64,000 nucleotides of DNA, from positions 1,178,001-1,242,000 of the forward strand of contig NZ_CP047898.1 of the NCBI RefSeq assembly GCF_009911795.1, written 5' to 3'. Both the position numbers and the translations under genes were made by a program. The notes under the pieces are model-generated. The model was not told the origin of the DNA. It saw only the letters and a program-made list of their open reading frames with translations, and ran no database searches. Origin of the DNA: Pseudarthrobacter psychrotolerans. Its GTDB lineage: Bacteria > Actinomycetota > Actinomycetes > Actinomycetales > Micrococcaceae. Positions 1-8,150 of this stretch are shown piece by piece; position 1 is the first letter of the stretch, and each line of letters begins with the position of its first letter.

Positions 1-552
1 GACTTCCGCCACCAGGGTTTTTGGGGGCATGGCTTCCAGCCAGCCCCTGAAAAGGGTGCGCGGACGGAGGTAGCGCCGGCCGCTCATGGCCCGTCCGACG
101 TCGGAATCCGGGCCAATCAGGACTGTCAGGACCGGTTTCAGGGTTTTGGGGTCGAGCGTTCGGGAGGCGAGTTCGGCGCGGGTGACCGCCACCGGCACCG
201 CTCCCCCGGCTTTGCCGGAGGTGCGGGCATGGGCGTCGGACACCAGCCGGCACAGGGCGCGGTAGCCCGCCCCGTTGTTGTTGCCACGGGCGAGCACCAC
301 CACCCTGCCGGCGAGCTGGGTGCGGTGGTCGCCGTCGTCGTCGAAGACCGCAAGGTCCACACCCACGATGGGGTCGATGCCGGCAGCCATGCAGGCTTTG
401 AGGTGTTTGATGGTGCCGTAGAGGCCGTCCCGGTCCGTGCAGGCGAGCGCGGTTGCGCCGTCCGCGGCGGCAACCTGGGCCAGTTCGTCCGGCCAGGCCA
501 CGCCATAGTGTGCGCTGAAGGCCGTGGAAACGTGAAGGTGGGAGAAGCTCAT
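1..552 (-). CDS. dnaE2: Error-prone DNA polymerase III alpha subunit, N-terminal PHP part (partial)
   Basis: The frame opens with ATG at 552 and stays open to the window edge (184 codons, 3' end missing). It begins MSFSHLHVSTAFS and continues with a TDRDGLYG segment, the layout of the PHP domain at the N terminus of DnaE-type polymerases. The usual TDHD reads TDRD here, so a metal ligand of the PHP site may be lost. The start overlaps the stop of the DUF6504 gene as ATGA, indicating translational coupling. A LexA box lies upstream of that pair, which favours the SOS-induced DnaE2 (translesion synthesis) over replicative DnaE1. The family call is firm; the DnaE2 subtype is inferred from context. 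Confidence 0.82.
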   Translation of the reverse strand, partial: MSFSHLHVSTAFSAHYGVAWPDELAQVAAADGATALACTDRDGLYGTIKHLKACMAAGIDPIVGVDLAVFDDDGDHRTQLAGRVVVLARGNNNGAGYRALCRLVSDAHARTSGKAGGAVPVAVTRAELASRTLDPKTLKPVLTVLIGPDSDVGRAMSGRRYLRPRTLFRGWLEAMPPKTLVAEV

Positions 553-884
553 GCTGTTTGGGGCCGGAGTGCGTCGTGGATCCGCAGGAGCCTCCAGCGG
601 CCGCTGCCGATATGCCTGCTCAGGTCCAGGGTGAGCGGCTCTGCTGCATCCCGGGGTCCGGCACTCCGCGGGTCCGCCTGTACTTGGACGCGCCAGATTT
701 CGTGGTCCACCAGCCCCGGCCCGCTGCCGAGGGGCGCACGGCGTTCCTCGGCCCACCACTGCCGGCGTTCGTACCACCGGACAGGCTCGGCGCACACCGT
801 GTAGTGCCGCCCGGCCCATTGGAGTTTCAGCGGCTGGCCCGCAGGGGTGCAGACGACGTCCACGGACTCGCTGAACATACCCAT
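549..884 (-). CDS. DUF6504 family protein, SOS-operon partner of dnaE2
   Basis: A 111-residue protein starting MGMFSESVDVV. It carries the FxWxGRxYxV-like core (KLQWAGRHYTV) and a Trp-rich stretch (RWYERRQWWAEE) typical of DUF6504 proteins found beside actinobacterial Y-family and DnaE2 polymerases. ATG 884 is chosen because GGGAGG sits six bases upstream; a longer frame reaching 989 would run through the LexA box. Its stop overlaps the dnaE2 start (ATGA). The molecular role is unknown; the context suggests an accessory to mutagenic repair. No imuA or imuB gene lies between it and the SOS box. Confidence 0.75.
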   Translation of the reverse strand: MGMFSESVDVVCTPAGQPLKLQWAGRHYTVCAEPVRWYERRQWWAEERRAPLGSGPGLVDHEIWRVQVQADPRSAGPRDAAEPLTLDLSRHIGSGRWRLLRIHDALRPQTA

Positions 885-942
885 TGGCGCCTCCCGGACC
901 TGAACGGAGCTGATGCAAGATGCTGATGCAAAAGCAAAGTAT

Positions 943-958
943 TCGAACACATATTCGA
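943..958 (-). promoter_or_regulatory. LexA (SOS) box
   Basis: The sequence TCGAACACATATTCGA matches the actinobacterial/Gram-positive SOS consensus TCGAAC-N4-GTTCGA with one mismatch. It lies about 60 bases upstream of the DUF6504 start, so it should repress the DUF6504-dnaE2 operon until DNA damage. Confidence 0.8.
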
Positions 959-1038
959 ATAAATCCAGTCTACGACGGCACCCCGACAAAACCTAGACAG
1001 GGGTGGACGGACGGGCAGCAGGAGGGCAGGATTGTGGC

Positions 1039-1428
1039 ATGAGCACCCATGACGCACTCCTCAAGCACGTAAGCATCAAGGCCCAGGACGAAAAGCTCGT
1101 GGCAACCTTTGATATCGACGGCAACATACCGGGGGCAGGTGCGTACGTAGTGGGGTTGGTGGCAGCGAGCCCTGATTACTCATCACAAAGACGGTTGGGC
1201 ATTGAGTTCATGAACGGGGAGGCCATTGCCTTCTACTCGTTCAGCCATGACCAGAGCGCCGAGGAAAACTATGATCTTGCCGGCGTGACGCACTCGGGCA
1301 ACACCATCACGGGGAACTTCCCTGTCGCGGCCGTCCATGGCCTGGGCAAGGGGCACCTCATGTCGGCCTTCAGCGAGGCTGACGGCCGGGAGTTCCAGTC
1401 GGGCGTCGCCGTCGAGGAAGCGCTCTAG
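1039..1428 (+). CDS. Uncharacterised protein, 129 aa
   Basis: The product (MSTHDALLKHVSIKAQDEK...) has no signal peptide, membrane segment or motif I recognise. It is rich in short beta-like stretches. ATG 1039 is chosen because an AGGAGGG/GCAGG purine stretch precedes it. It stands alone, divergent from the SOS operon and convergent with the chorismate mutase gene. No function is proposed. Confidence 0.6.
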   Translation: MSTHDALLKHVSIKAQDEKLVATFDIDGNIPGAGAYVVGLVAASPDYSSQRRLGIEFMNGEAIAFYSFSHDQSAEENYDLAGVTHSGNTITGNFPVAAVHGLGKGHLMSAFSEADGREFQSGVAVEEAL

Positions 1429-1499
1429 GAAGCACCACGGCAGGGAAACACCGCAGCAGGTGCCGCCGGAACCGTGTCCGGGCAACACTTGCGGCGGAG

Positions 1500-1820
1500 T
1501 CAGCTGCTTTCTTTGTGGACCTTCATTTCGAGTTCAATGAACCCCGAGATCATGGCCCGGTAGGTTGATTCCACGATGTCCGGATCAATGTCCTTCTTTT
1601 CCGCGGCGGACCGGACATGCTCAATCACCCGTTCCACCCGGCCGGGGGCGCGGACTTCGGCGTCGTCCCCCTTCAGGGTTCCGGCGATGCGGATCAGGCG
1701 TTCACGCCGCGCAATGAGCGTGACAATCTGCTCATCAACTTCGTCGACCGCAATCCGAACGGCAGCGAGCTGTTCCTTGTCGGCCAAAGCATCCCGATCG
1801 TTTCCTTGAATTGTTGCCAT
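1500..1820 (-). CDS. Chorismate mutase (AroQ type)
   Basis: About 106 residues, the size of a single AroQ domain. The pattern VRIAVDEVDEQIVTLIARR followed by ERLIRIAGTLK and, later, RVERVIEHVR is the helical arrangement of chorismate mutases, which convert chorismate to prephenate for Phe/Tyr synthesis. The Arg-x2-x-Lys active-site residues are plausibly in the first helix and the KGDD turn. The start is uncertain: ATG 1820 or 1823 is the best fit to domain boundaries, while frames reach 1862 and would overlap the divergent VOC gene. The ribosome binding site is weak for all candidates. Confidence 0.75.
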   Translation of the reverse strand: MATIQGNDRDALADKEQLAAVRIAVDEVDEQIVTLIARRERLIRIAGTLKGDDAEVRAPGRVERVIEHVRSAAEKKDIDPDIVESTYRAMISGFIELEMKVHKESS

Positions 1821-1839
1821 CATCTGAGAGTATCGAAGC

Positions 1840-2262
1840 ATGCAGCCCAGAGTCGACTTCATCTCACTAGGCGTTCGAAGTGTTGACGCCTCCCGCCGGT
1901 TCTACGCCGAAGGACTCGGCTGGCCTGTCCACCGCGAGTTCCCCGGCGATGTGGTGTTCATCCAGGTCAACCACGGCCTCATCCTTTCCTTGTGGGACGC
2001 CGCGCAGATGCACGCCGAGGCGGGGGTGGGTGCGCCCGGCCCGGTCCCCTGCATCACGCTCAGCCACAACCTGCCCAGCACCGAAGCGGTGGACCGGGTC
2101 ATGGCGGAGGCGGCATCGGCCGGGGCCACCATCGTGGCTGCGCCCGTCACCCAGCCGTGGGGCGGGTACAGCGGTTATTTCGCCGATCCGGACGGCTTCC
2201 GCTGGGAGATTGCCTATAACCCCACCTGGGCAGTGGACGACGCCGGCAAGGTCACCGTTTAG
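1840..2262 (+). CDS. VOC (glyoxalase/bleomycin-resistance) family protein
   Basis: A 140-residue single-domain protein with the VOC beta-alpha-beta-beta-beta pattern: FISLGVRSVDASRRFYAEGLGW at the N terminus and GYSGYFADPDGFRWEIAYNP near the C terminus, the latter containing the metal-ligand Glu. Substrate unknown. It starts on ATG 1840, head to head with the chorismate mutase gene; the few bases between the two starts must hold both promoters or one is leaderless. Confidence 0.8.
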   Translation: MQPRVDFISLGVRSVDASRRFYAEGLGWPVHREFPGDVVFIQVNHGLILSLWDAAQMHAEAGVGAPGPVPCITLSHNLPSTEAVDRVMAEAASAGATIVAAPVTQPWGGYSGYFADPDGFRWEIAYNPTWAVDDAGKVTV

Positions 2263-2307
2263 GGGTCAGGCACCTCTGCCGTCACCCGGGTCAGCGAACG
2301 GAACGCC

Positions 2308-3057
2308 TTAGAACAGCGCCTCCACCGGACGGATGAGCTCCGGGGAATTGTTGCGCACGTTTCCCACCTCCGTGCCTACCGAATCCACGTGCCACTCCGA
2401 AGCGGCGTCCTTCACATGGGCGCGGACCAAGTCCACCAGGAAGGCAGCGTCGTCGATCTGCGGGTCGATCCAGGACTCCATCGTGGCCCGGTCCATGGGC
2501 AGCGGCACGCGGTCGTGCAGGGCGGTGAGCTTGCCGAAGATTGTGGACTCAGCACCCGGCGGCGGGGTGTCTGCGGTCAGGATGGACGTGGAGAGCATCC
2601 ACCGTCCGGGATCTCCGTCGGCTTTGGACGGATCCTTCCACCACTCATACAGGCCAGCGAACACCAGCCCGCTGCCTTTGCCCGGATGGACGTAGTAGGG
2701 CTGTTTGGCTTTGCCGGTGCCCTGCTTCCATTCGTAGTACCCGTCCGCCGGGACAGCGCAGCGCCGTGACTTCACGGCCTTGCGGAAGGCCGGCTTCTCC
2801 AGCACAGTCTCACTCCGCGCGTTGATCATCTTGGGGCCGATACCCGGATCCTTCGCCCAGGACGGCACCAGGCCCCAGCGGGCCAGATGCAGCTGCCGCA
2901 CGGGGCCGTCGTCGATCAGCCGTTCCAGGACGATCGGGACAGCGTCGGTTGGCGCCACGTTCCATGACGGGGGAAGGTGCACTTCCTCCTCCAGCTGGGC
3001 ATCAAATTCGGCCAGCAAGTCACCCACGGCCCGTGCCATCACATAGCGTCCACACAT
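2308..3057 (-). CDS. yedK: SOS response-associated peptidase (HMCES/YedK, SRAP domain)
   Basis: A full-length 249-residue SRAP protein. Met is followed by the invariant Cys2 (MCGRYVMA), which after Met removal forms a thiazolidine crosslink to abasic sites in single-stranded DNA. Other conserved blocks are present: SWNVAPTD, INARSETV, the RRCAVPADGYYEW block and LHDRVPLPM with the catalytic His. The gene is alone; I saw no LexA box directly upstream. Its function in shielding abasic sites is well established for the family. Confidence 0.9.
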   Translation of the reverse strand: MCGRYVMARAVGDLLAEFDAQLEEEVHLPPSWNVAPTDAVPIVLERLIDDGPVRQLHLARWGLVPSWAKDPGIGPKMINARSETVLEKPAFRKAVKSRRCAVPADGYYEWKQGTGKAKQPYYVHPGKGSGLVFAGLYEWWKDPSKADGDPGRWMLSTSILTADTPPPGAESTIFGKLTALHDRVPLPMDRATMESWIDPQIDDAAFLVDLVRAHVKDAASEWHVDSVGTEVGNVRNNSPELIRPVEALF

Positions 3058-3187
3058 GGCTCCAGCATGCCATCAGCGTTATGTACTGTCATCCGGCACA
3101 GCATCCGCCGGGCCGGCTCGGGGGAATAGCCCGCCCCGGGATACCGTTGACAGGAACGAACCCCCTCAACGATTTCAGGAGAGCTCC

Positions 3188-3445
3188 GTGGACTTTACCC
3201 CCGAGAACGGCACCATCACCATGTTTTCCACCACCTGGTGCGGCTACTGCAACCGGCTGAAGAAGCAGCTGGACGCGCAGGGCATCGGCTACACGGAAAT
3301 CAACATCGAAGAGGTGGAGGGCACAGCCGACCTCGTGGAGAAGCTCAACGGCGGCAACCGCACAGTCCCCACCGTGCTCTTCCCGGACGGCACCGCCGCC
3401 ACCAATCCTTCCGCTGCCGAGGTAAAGAGCCGCCTCGCAGCCTGA
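3188..3445 (+). CDS. mrx1: Mycoredoxin (glutaredoxin-like, CGYC)
   Basis: An 85-residue thioredoxin-fold protein. CGYC at residues 18-21 is the motif of mycobacterial mycoredoxin-1, which reduces protein-mycothiol mixed disulfides; a TVP cis-proline segment (RTVPTVLF) follows near residue 60. GTG 3188 is the start: AGGAGA lies five bases upstream, and longer in-frame starts would extend past any homologous sequence. The gene immediately precedes mscR, consistent with a mycothiol-redox locus. Confidence 0.9.
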   Translation: MDFTPENGTITMFSTTWCGYCNRLKKQLDAQGIGYTEINIEEVEGTADLVEKLNGGNRTVPTVLFPDGTAATNPSAAEVKSRLAA

Positions 3446-3463
3446 CCACGTCAGCTCATGTGG

Positions 3464-3507
3464 TAGACAGAACGGGACCAACATCCGTGTTGGTTCCGTT
3501 CTGTCTA
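3464..3507 (+). terminator. 20-bp hairpin with TCCG loop between mrx1 and mscR
   Basis: A 20-base arm at 3464-3483 pairs with 3488-3507 with only one G-T position; the loop is TCCG. There is no T-tract, so it may stop or attenuate transcription or stabilise the mrx1 mRNA end. It ends 22 bases before the mscR GTG. Confidence 0.6.
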
Positions 3508-3528
3508 TCTGCATTGAGGGAGCCTTTC

Positions 3529-4614
3529 GTGGTCCATAAAGTCAAAGGTGTCGTAGCCCGTTCCAAGGGCGCCCCGGTCACTCTGGAGACCATCCTGGTC
3601 CCGGACCCGGGTCCGGGCGAGGCCCTGGTGGATATCCTCACCAGCGGCGTCTGCCACACAGACCTGCACTACAAACTGGGCGGCATCAGCGATGACTTCC
3701 CGTTCCTCCTGGGCCACGAGGCCACCGGAGTGGTGAGCGCCGTAGGCCCGGACGTCACGAACGTCGCCCCGGGCGACCGCGTGGTGTTGAACTGGCGGGC
3801 TGTCTGCGGCAACTGCCGTGCGTGCAACCGCGGCCAGGCCCAGTACTGCTTCAACACCCACAACGCCACCCAGAAGATGACACTCGAGGACGGCACCGAG
3901 CTGTCCGCCGCCCTGGGCATCGGCGCCTTCATCGAAAAAACCCTCGTCGCTGCCGGCCAGTGCACCAAGGTGGATCCCGACGCCGATGCTGCCGCCATCG
4001 GCCTGCTCGGCTGCGGCGTGATGGCCGGACTGGGCGCCGCGATCAACACCGGTGGCGTCAAGCGCGGTGATACCGTCGCCGTCATCGGCTGTGGCGGTGT
4101 GGGTGTTGCCGCCATCGCCGGCGCCGCGCTCGCCGGCGCAACCACCATCATCGCCGTCGACATCGACGCGAAAAAGCTGGACCGTGCCAAGGGACTCGGC
4201 GCCACCCACACCGTGGACTCCTCGGCTTCCGACCCGGTGGAGAAAATACGGGAACTCACCGGCGGCTTCGGCGCAGACGTGGTGATTGACGCCGTCGGCC
4301 GTCCCGAAACGTACAAGCAGGCGTTCTACGCGCGCGATCTCGCCGGCACCGTGGTGCTGGTGGGCGTCCCGACGCCGGAGATGACCCTTGAGCTGCCGCT
4401 CCTGGACGTTTTCGGCCGCGGCGGATCGCTGAAGTCCTCCTGGTACGGTGACTGCCTGCCGTCCCGGGACTTCCCCATGCTGATCAGCCTCTACAAGCAG
4501 GGCAAGCTGGATCTGGATGCCTTCGTGACCGAGCGGATCACCATTGACCAGGTGGAGGAAGCGTTCGAGAAGATGCACTCCGGTTCTGTGCTGCGTTCGG
4601 TGGTGGAACTGTGA
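3529..4614 (+). CDS. mscR: S-nitrosomycothiol reductase / mycothiol-dependent formaldehyde dehydrogenase
   Basis: A zinc-dependent medium-chain dehydrogenase of 361 residues, the same length as M. tuberculosis MscR (Rv2259). Catalytic zinc ligands are Cys42 in SGVCHTDLH and His63-Glu64 in GHEATG. A structural-zinc cysteine cluster ([15 protein letters not shown]) sits near residues 95-110, and a Rossmann GCGGVGV motif near 185. It reduces S-nitrosomycothiol and oxidises S-hydroxymethyl-mycothiol with NAD. GTG 3529 has GAGGGAG six bases upstream. The stop overlaps the next start (GTGA). Confidence 0.9.
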   Translation: MVHKVKGVVARSKGAPVTLETILVPDPGPGEALVDILTSGVCHTDLHYKLGGISDDFPFLLGHEATGVVSAVGPDVTNVAPGDRVVLNWRAVCGNCRACNRGQAQYCFNTHNATQKMTLEDGTELSAALGIGAFIEKTLVAAGQCTKVDPDADAAAIGLLGCGVMAGLGAAINTGGVKRGDTVAVIGCGGVGVAAIAGAALAGATTIIAVDIDAKKLDRAKGLGATHTVDSSASDPVEKIRELTGGFGADVVIDAVGRPETYKQAFYARDLAGTVVLVGVPTPEMTLELPLLDVFGRGGSLKSSWYGDCLPSRDFPMLISLYKQGKLDLDAFVTERITIDQVEEAFEKMHSGSVLRSVVEL

Positions 4615-5251
4615 GCGTCCGGATCGAACACCTCGTAACGTCCGGGACGTTCTCGCTCGACGGCGGAACCTGGGACGTGGACAACAACGTCTGGATCGTG
4701 GGCGACGACGAGGAGTGCGTGGTGATCGATCCTGCGCACGACGCCAAGGCCGTTGCCGCCGCCGTCGGTGGCCGGAAGCTCAAGGCGATCCTGCTGACCC
4801 ATGGCCACGACGACCACATCCGTTCAGTGGCTGACTTCTGGGACCTCGTCCAGGCCCCGATCCACCTTCACCAGGACGACTGGATGCTGTGGCGCAGCGT
4901 CTACCCGGATGTGGAACCCGACGTCGCCATCAAGCACGGCGACGTCATTGAGGTGGCGGGAGCGAGCCTGACGGCACTGCACACCCCGGACACTCGCCCG
5001 GCTCCGTGTCCTTCCACCTGGCTGACGGACCCGACGGCGAGGACTCGCTTTTCAGCGGCGACACCCTGTTCCAGGGCGGACCCGGCGCCACGGGCAGGTC
5101 CTACAGCGACTTCCCCACCATCATCGAGTCGATCCGGACGTGGCTGCTGCCCCTGCCGGCCGAAACGGTGGTCCGGACCGGCCACGGCGACAGCACCACC
5201 ATCGGAGCCGAAGCCCCGCACCTGGAGGAGTGGATCGCCCGGGGCCACTAA
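4611..5251 (+). pseudogene. MBL-fold metallo-hydrolase, one-base frameshift
   Basis: Starts with GTG 4611 overlapping the mscR stop, as in the mscR-Rv2260 pair of mycobacteria. Residues 64-69 are HGHDDH, the metallo-beta-lactamase HxHxDH zinc motif. The expected HTPGHSPGS block breaks at 4988-4989: one G is missing from a GGG run. Before it the product reads in frame 4611; after it the natural protein (SVSFHLADG..., GDTLFQGG..., RTGHGDSTTIG) continues in another frame to the TAA at 5251. Adding the base gives 213 residues, the normal size. It is either a sequencing error or a recent lesion. The family acts as a thioester or glyoxalase II-like hydrolase, probably on a mycothiol adduct. Confidence 0.85.
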
Positions 5252-5260
5252 GGGCCCGGA

Positions 5261-5296
5261 CTGGCTTGGAGCCAGCCCAGCCCGCAAACGCGGGCT
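5261..5296. terminator. Two small hairpins between convergent genes
   Basis: CTGGCT-tgg-AGCCAG (5261-5275) is followed by AGCCCGC-aaac-GCGGGCT (5279-5296, one to seven base pairs of GC stem each). They sit between the metallohydrolase and the convergent ligase gene, whose stop is inside the second stem. A bidirectional terminator is likely. Confidence 0.5.
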
Positions 5297-6086
5297 ACGC
5301 CTCCCGGGTGTCCAGACCTGCATACCTGCTGAAGTCGGCGTGCCGGAGGGATGCGTGGCCCGCGTACGCGGCTATAACGGCGTCCTGGACATCCTGGACC
5401 GTGAGGCCCGGCACGAGGTCGTTGGCCGCGCCGGCGGTGGCCGGGTCCCAGTCCAGGCCGAGGGCCGCGTAGCAGTCCGTCAGGACGCTGCGGATGGGGG
5501 CGGAATTTTCCACCACGATCACGGAACTGAACAGCCACCCGCCGCTCACCACGCGCTGCGCTGTTCCGACGAGTTTAGTCCGGCACGCCGGGTCTTCCGG
5601 GTGCGTACCGTGAACGCTGAACTCCCCCGGGCAGTACTCCCCCGGAATTTCGCCAACGGTCGCCTGCACACCGACGTTCCGCAAGGACTGTGCCAGCAGC
5701 TCACCAAAGAAACCGAACCGGTCCTTGGAGCCGGCGATGGCGTCCGCATGCGGCATCACATGGTCCACCACCAGCGTGCCCTCGTGGTAAGCGGCGGCGC
5801 GGCCGCCGGCCTTCCGCACCAGGGGTTCAAATCCGTGCTCCCGGCACGCCTGGGCGGCCGCGTCGAAGCCGGGCAGGCGGGTATCCCGCTGGCCGAAGGC
5901 GACAGTGGGTGCGGGCCGGTACAGCCGGAGCGTGGGGCCGATCCTGCCGGCCTTCGCCTGGGTCAGCAGTTCGAGGCCGAATTCCAGGTCGCGCGCGGCG
6001 CCGAGGGTATGATCCTGCCGCACCACGGTGAGCGTCCGGAGTCCCGCTTCGGCGTCCTGCATGTTGCTAAGCTCCCTTATGGTCAT
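5295..6086 (-). CDS. Lipoate-protein ligase A-like (BPL/LPL catalytic domain)
   Basis: A protein of about 263 residues. The LRLYRPAPTVAFGQRDTRLPGF block and VRKAGGRAAAYHEGTLVVDHV correspond to the substrate-binding and RxGGGxxxH segments of lipoate/octanoate ligases. The second Gly-rich motif is altered (KAGGRAAAYH), as in atypical actinobacterial members whose acyl substrate is not proven. ATG 6086 has AAGGAA upstream; ATG 6065 with AGGGAG is a good alternative. The 5' end overlaps the divergent DUF2177 gene by a few bases. Confidence 0.75.
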   Translation of the reverse strand: MTIRELSNMQDAEAGLRTLTVVRQDHTLGAARDLEFGLELLTQAKAGRIGPTLRLYRPAPTVAFGQRDTRLPGFDAAAQACREHGFEPLVRKAGGRAAAYHEGTLVVDHVMPHADAIAGSKDRFGFFGELLAQSLRNVGVQATVGEIPGEYCPGEFSVHGTHPEDPACRTKLVGTAQRVVSGGWLFSSVIVVENSAPIRSVLTDCYAALGLDWDPATAGAANDLVPGLTVQDVQDAVIAAYAGHASLRHADFSRYAGLDTREA

Positions 6087-6468
6087 ATTGCAATTCCTTG
6101 TCGTCGCGGCTGCGTTCGCGGTCATCGACGCCGTCTGGCTCAAGCTCATGAACCCGTTCTACCGCAGCCACATCGGTGACCTGCTCGCAGACAAGCCACA
6201 CTTAGGTTACGCCGTGGCTTTCTATGTCATGTACATAGCGGGGATTGTCTTCTTTGCGCTGCGGCCGGCGCTCGACGGCGGCAGCTGGCTGACCGCCGTC
6301 GGCTATGGGGCCGCCTTGGGCGCCTTTGCCTACGCGACGTACGATCTCACGAATGCCGCCACGCTCAAGACGTGGCCGCTGCAGCTTATTGTCGTGGATA
6401 TCCTGTGGGGTGCCGCCCTTACGGGGCTGTCCACCCTCGCCGGGTGGCTGCTGTTCCACTCCACCTGA
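6079..6468 (+). CDS. DUF2177 family membrane protein
   Basis: A 129-residue protein with about four hydrophobic segments. The first holds the DUF2177 signature AAFAVIDAVWLKLMNPFYRSHIG, and YATYDLTNAATLKTWPLQL is the second family block. Function unknown; homologues are small inner-membrane proteins. ATG 6079 matches the family N terminus but has no clear ribosome binding site. Confidence 0.8.
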   Translation: MVILQFLVVAAAFAVIDAVWLKLMNPFYRSHIGDLLADKPHLGYAVAFYVMYIAGIVFFALRPALDGGSWLTAVGYGAALGAFAYATYDLTNAATLKTWPLQLIVVDILWGAALTGLSTLAGWLLFHST

Positions 6469-6557
6469 CATCCAGCGGATTATTACTGCACCGTCCCCAT
6501 CGGGTGGCTAAACTCAGAAACTGGGTCCACCCGCTACTCCTCAGAAGAGGTAATCCA

Positions 6558-7265
6558 CTGATACGCGTCATTAGCTACAACCTCCGCAAGCACCAGGCCA
6601 GCGGGGAACTGGTTGATCTTGCCCAGAACTTCGGCGTCGATGCCCTGTGTCTGCAGGAGTGTGACACCACAGACCTGCCGGATACGCTGGGTCAGCTGCA
6701 ACTGGCCGATTCGACTAAAGGCAACCGGCTGGGGCTGGCCATCTACTACCGGCCGGACCGGTTCACGGCCCACGGCACCAAGACATTTGCGCTCAAGAAG
6801 TCCCTGCACGACATGGTCCTGTCGCCCGCGCACGAGCGCCTCATCGGCACGCGCGTGCGGGACAACGAGACCGATCACGAACTCGTCATTGCGTCGTTCC
6901 ACGCCGCTCCACTGACCGCCACCAACTCGCTGCGGCGCAACCAGATCCACGCAGCCCACGCGGAACTGCTGGGCATGGGCACCGGCCTGATGACCCTGAT
7001 GGTGGGTGACTTCAACTACCCCTTCTTCACGAAGAACCTCAACGAACACATGAAGAACACCGGCTACGAGCTCTCCCTCAGTAACCGGCGGACCTACACG
7101 CGCTACAAAGTATTCAAGGGCCACTTCGACTTTGCCACGTCCCTGGGCCTGAACATTGAAAACGTGGAAACCCTGCCCCGCGGCGCCTCCGACCACCTGC
7201 CTATCCTGGTGACCGCCGAATACGGCCAGGAATCGACGCCGTTCCAGGAGCCCCCGGCGTCCTGA
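6558..7265 (+). CDS. Endonuclease/exonuclease/phosphatase (EEP) family protein, probable CTG start
   Basis: About 235 residues. It opens IRVISYNLRKHQ (EEP strand 1), has LCLQECDT with the metal-binding Glu, VGDFNYP with the catalytic Asp/Asn, and ends with GASDHLPILV with the catalytic His. Nuclease or phosphodiesterase activity is likely; substrate unknown. No ATG, GTG or TTG lies at the domain edge. CTG 6558 has AGAAGAGG seven bases upstream and would give MIRVISYN; the nearest usual start is a GTG near 6505 that lacks such a site. Confidence 0.78.
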   Translation: MIRVISYNLRKHQASGELVDLAQNFGVDALCLQECDTTDLPDTLGQLQLADSTKGNRLGLAIYYRPDRFTAHGTKTFALKKSLHDMVLSPAHERLIGTRVRDNETDHELVIASFHAAPLTATNSLRRNQIHAAHAELLGMGTGLMTLMVGDFNYPFFTKNLNEHMKNTGYELSLSNRRTYTRYKVFKGHFDFATSLGLNIENVETLPRGASDHLPILVTAEYGQESTPFQEPPAS

Positions 7266-7314
7266 CTTCACCTGACTGGAGGCCCGATAGGACTCTTCCC
7301 TAGGGAACTGCGCG

Positions 7315-8121
7315 TCAGGTCCGGCGCAGCGTCAGGATCTGTTCGGCGCGGCCGAAGGGGCCCCGGAGATCGTGCAGGACGGTGGAGGTGAGGCCAATCC
7401 CGTCGGTCCCGAAGGAGACGGCGTTGTCCAGGCCCAGCCATTCGCCCGCGGGCCTGCGGTACATGTGGATCTGCAGGTCCAGGTTGGGGAAGGCATAGCT
7501 GTCTTTGCCCGGCGGGACCCTGGCCGCGATCCCGTTGGCTGTATCAACGAGCCCCATCAGGCGGGCCAGGTCGCCGCTGTCGGCCTTATCGGTCAGGGGG
7601 TGCTGGGTGCGGAGCCAGACAATGCCCGCGCCGGGCCTATGGCCCTCGGCCACACGCATCTCCAGGGACCGGATGTAGCCGCCTGGCCAGATGGCAGGAC
7701 CATCGAGCGGTTTGCAGTCATCGGGCGCAGGAATCGCGGTGTCCTCGACGGCGGCAACCGCGGACGTGTCGCTGGTGATCATCCGCCACGCGGTGGCACG
7801 GATGGCCACGCGGCCGTTGGCAACCAGTTCTGCCTGCAGGAGCTCGATGGTCCGGCCGGAGCGCAGGGTGGTGGTTTCGATGTGGAAGCCACCGCCGGGG
7901 ATCAGGCCCAGGATCTCGTAGCTCAGCCGGGCCATGCGCATGTCGTCGCGGGGTTCGTGGCGCTCCAGGCTGTCCGCCATCAGGCCGGAGGCCGGTGCCA
8001 TGTGCTGTTCGTGCTCGTTCCAGGCCCCCTGGGCGTGGATGGTGGAGCGGAAGTGGCCGCCGCCCTGCGCCTGGTAGTAGAAATCGCCGTCGGCCAGTTC
8101 CGGGAGTGCAGCAGTCAACAT
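7315..8121 (-). CDS. Acyl-CoA thioesterase family protein (double hotdog)
   Basis: A 268-residue protein matching the TesB-like thioesterase-family layout: an N-terminal hotdog with GGHFRSTIHAQGAWNEHEQHMAPASGLM and a second half with ANGIAARVPPGKDSYAFPNLDLQIHMYRRPAGEWLGLD. It would hydrolyse acyl-CoA esters in the cytoplasm; chain specificity unknown. It starts on ATG 8121 with AGCGAGAGGG upstream. Convergent with the EEP gene. Confidence 0.82.
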   Translation of the reverse strand: MLTAALPELADGDFYYQAQGGGHFRSTIHAQGAWNEHEQHMAPASGLMADSLERHEPRDDMRMARLSYEILGLIPGGGFHIETTTLRSGRTIELLQAELVANGRVAIRATAWRMITSDTSAVAAVEDTAIPAPDDCKPLDGPAIWPGGYIRSLEMRVAEGHRPGAGIVWLRTQHPLTDKADSGDLARLMGLVDTANGIAARVPPGKDSYAFPNLDLQIHMYRRPAGEWLGLDNAVSFGTDGIGLTSTVLHDLRGPFGRAEQILTLRRT

Positions 8122-8150
8122 TGACCCTCTCGCTTGTTCCTTTTTGGGGT

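Noticed and set aside
4611..6179. A single 522-codon plus-strand protein
   Set aside because: It continues past the frameshift at 4988 into out-of-frame sequence and across the ligase gene on the other strand; only its first 127 residues are real.
7296..7307. TTCCCTAGGGAA palindrome between two convergent genes
   Set aside because: Perfect but short, with no loop or tract, and positioned at gene ends; likely chance or part of a weak terminator.
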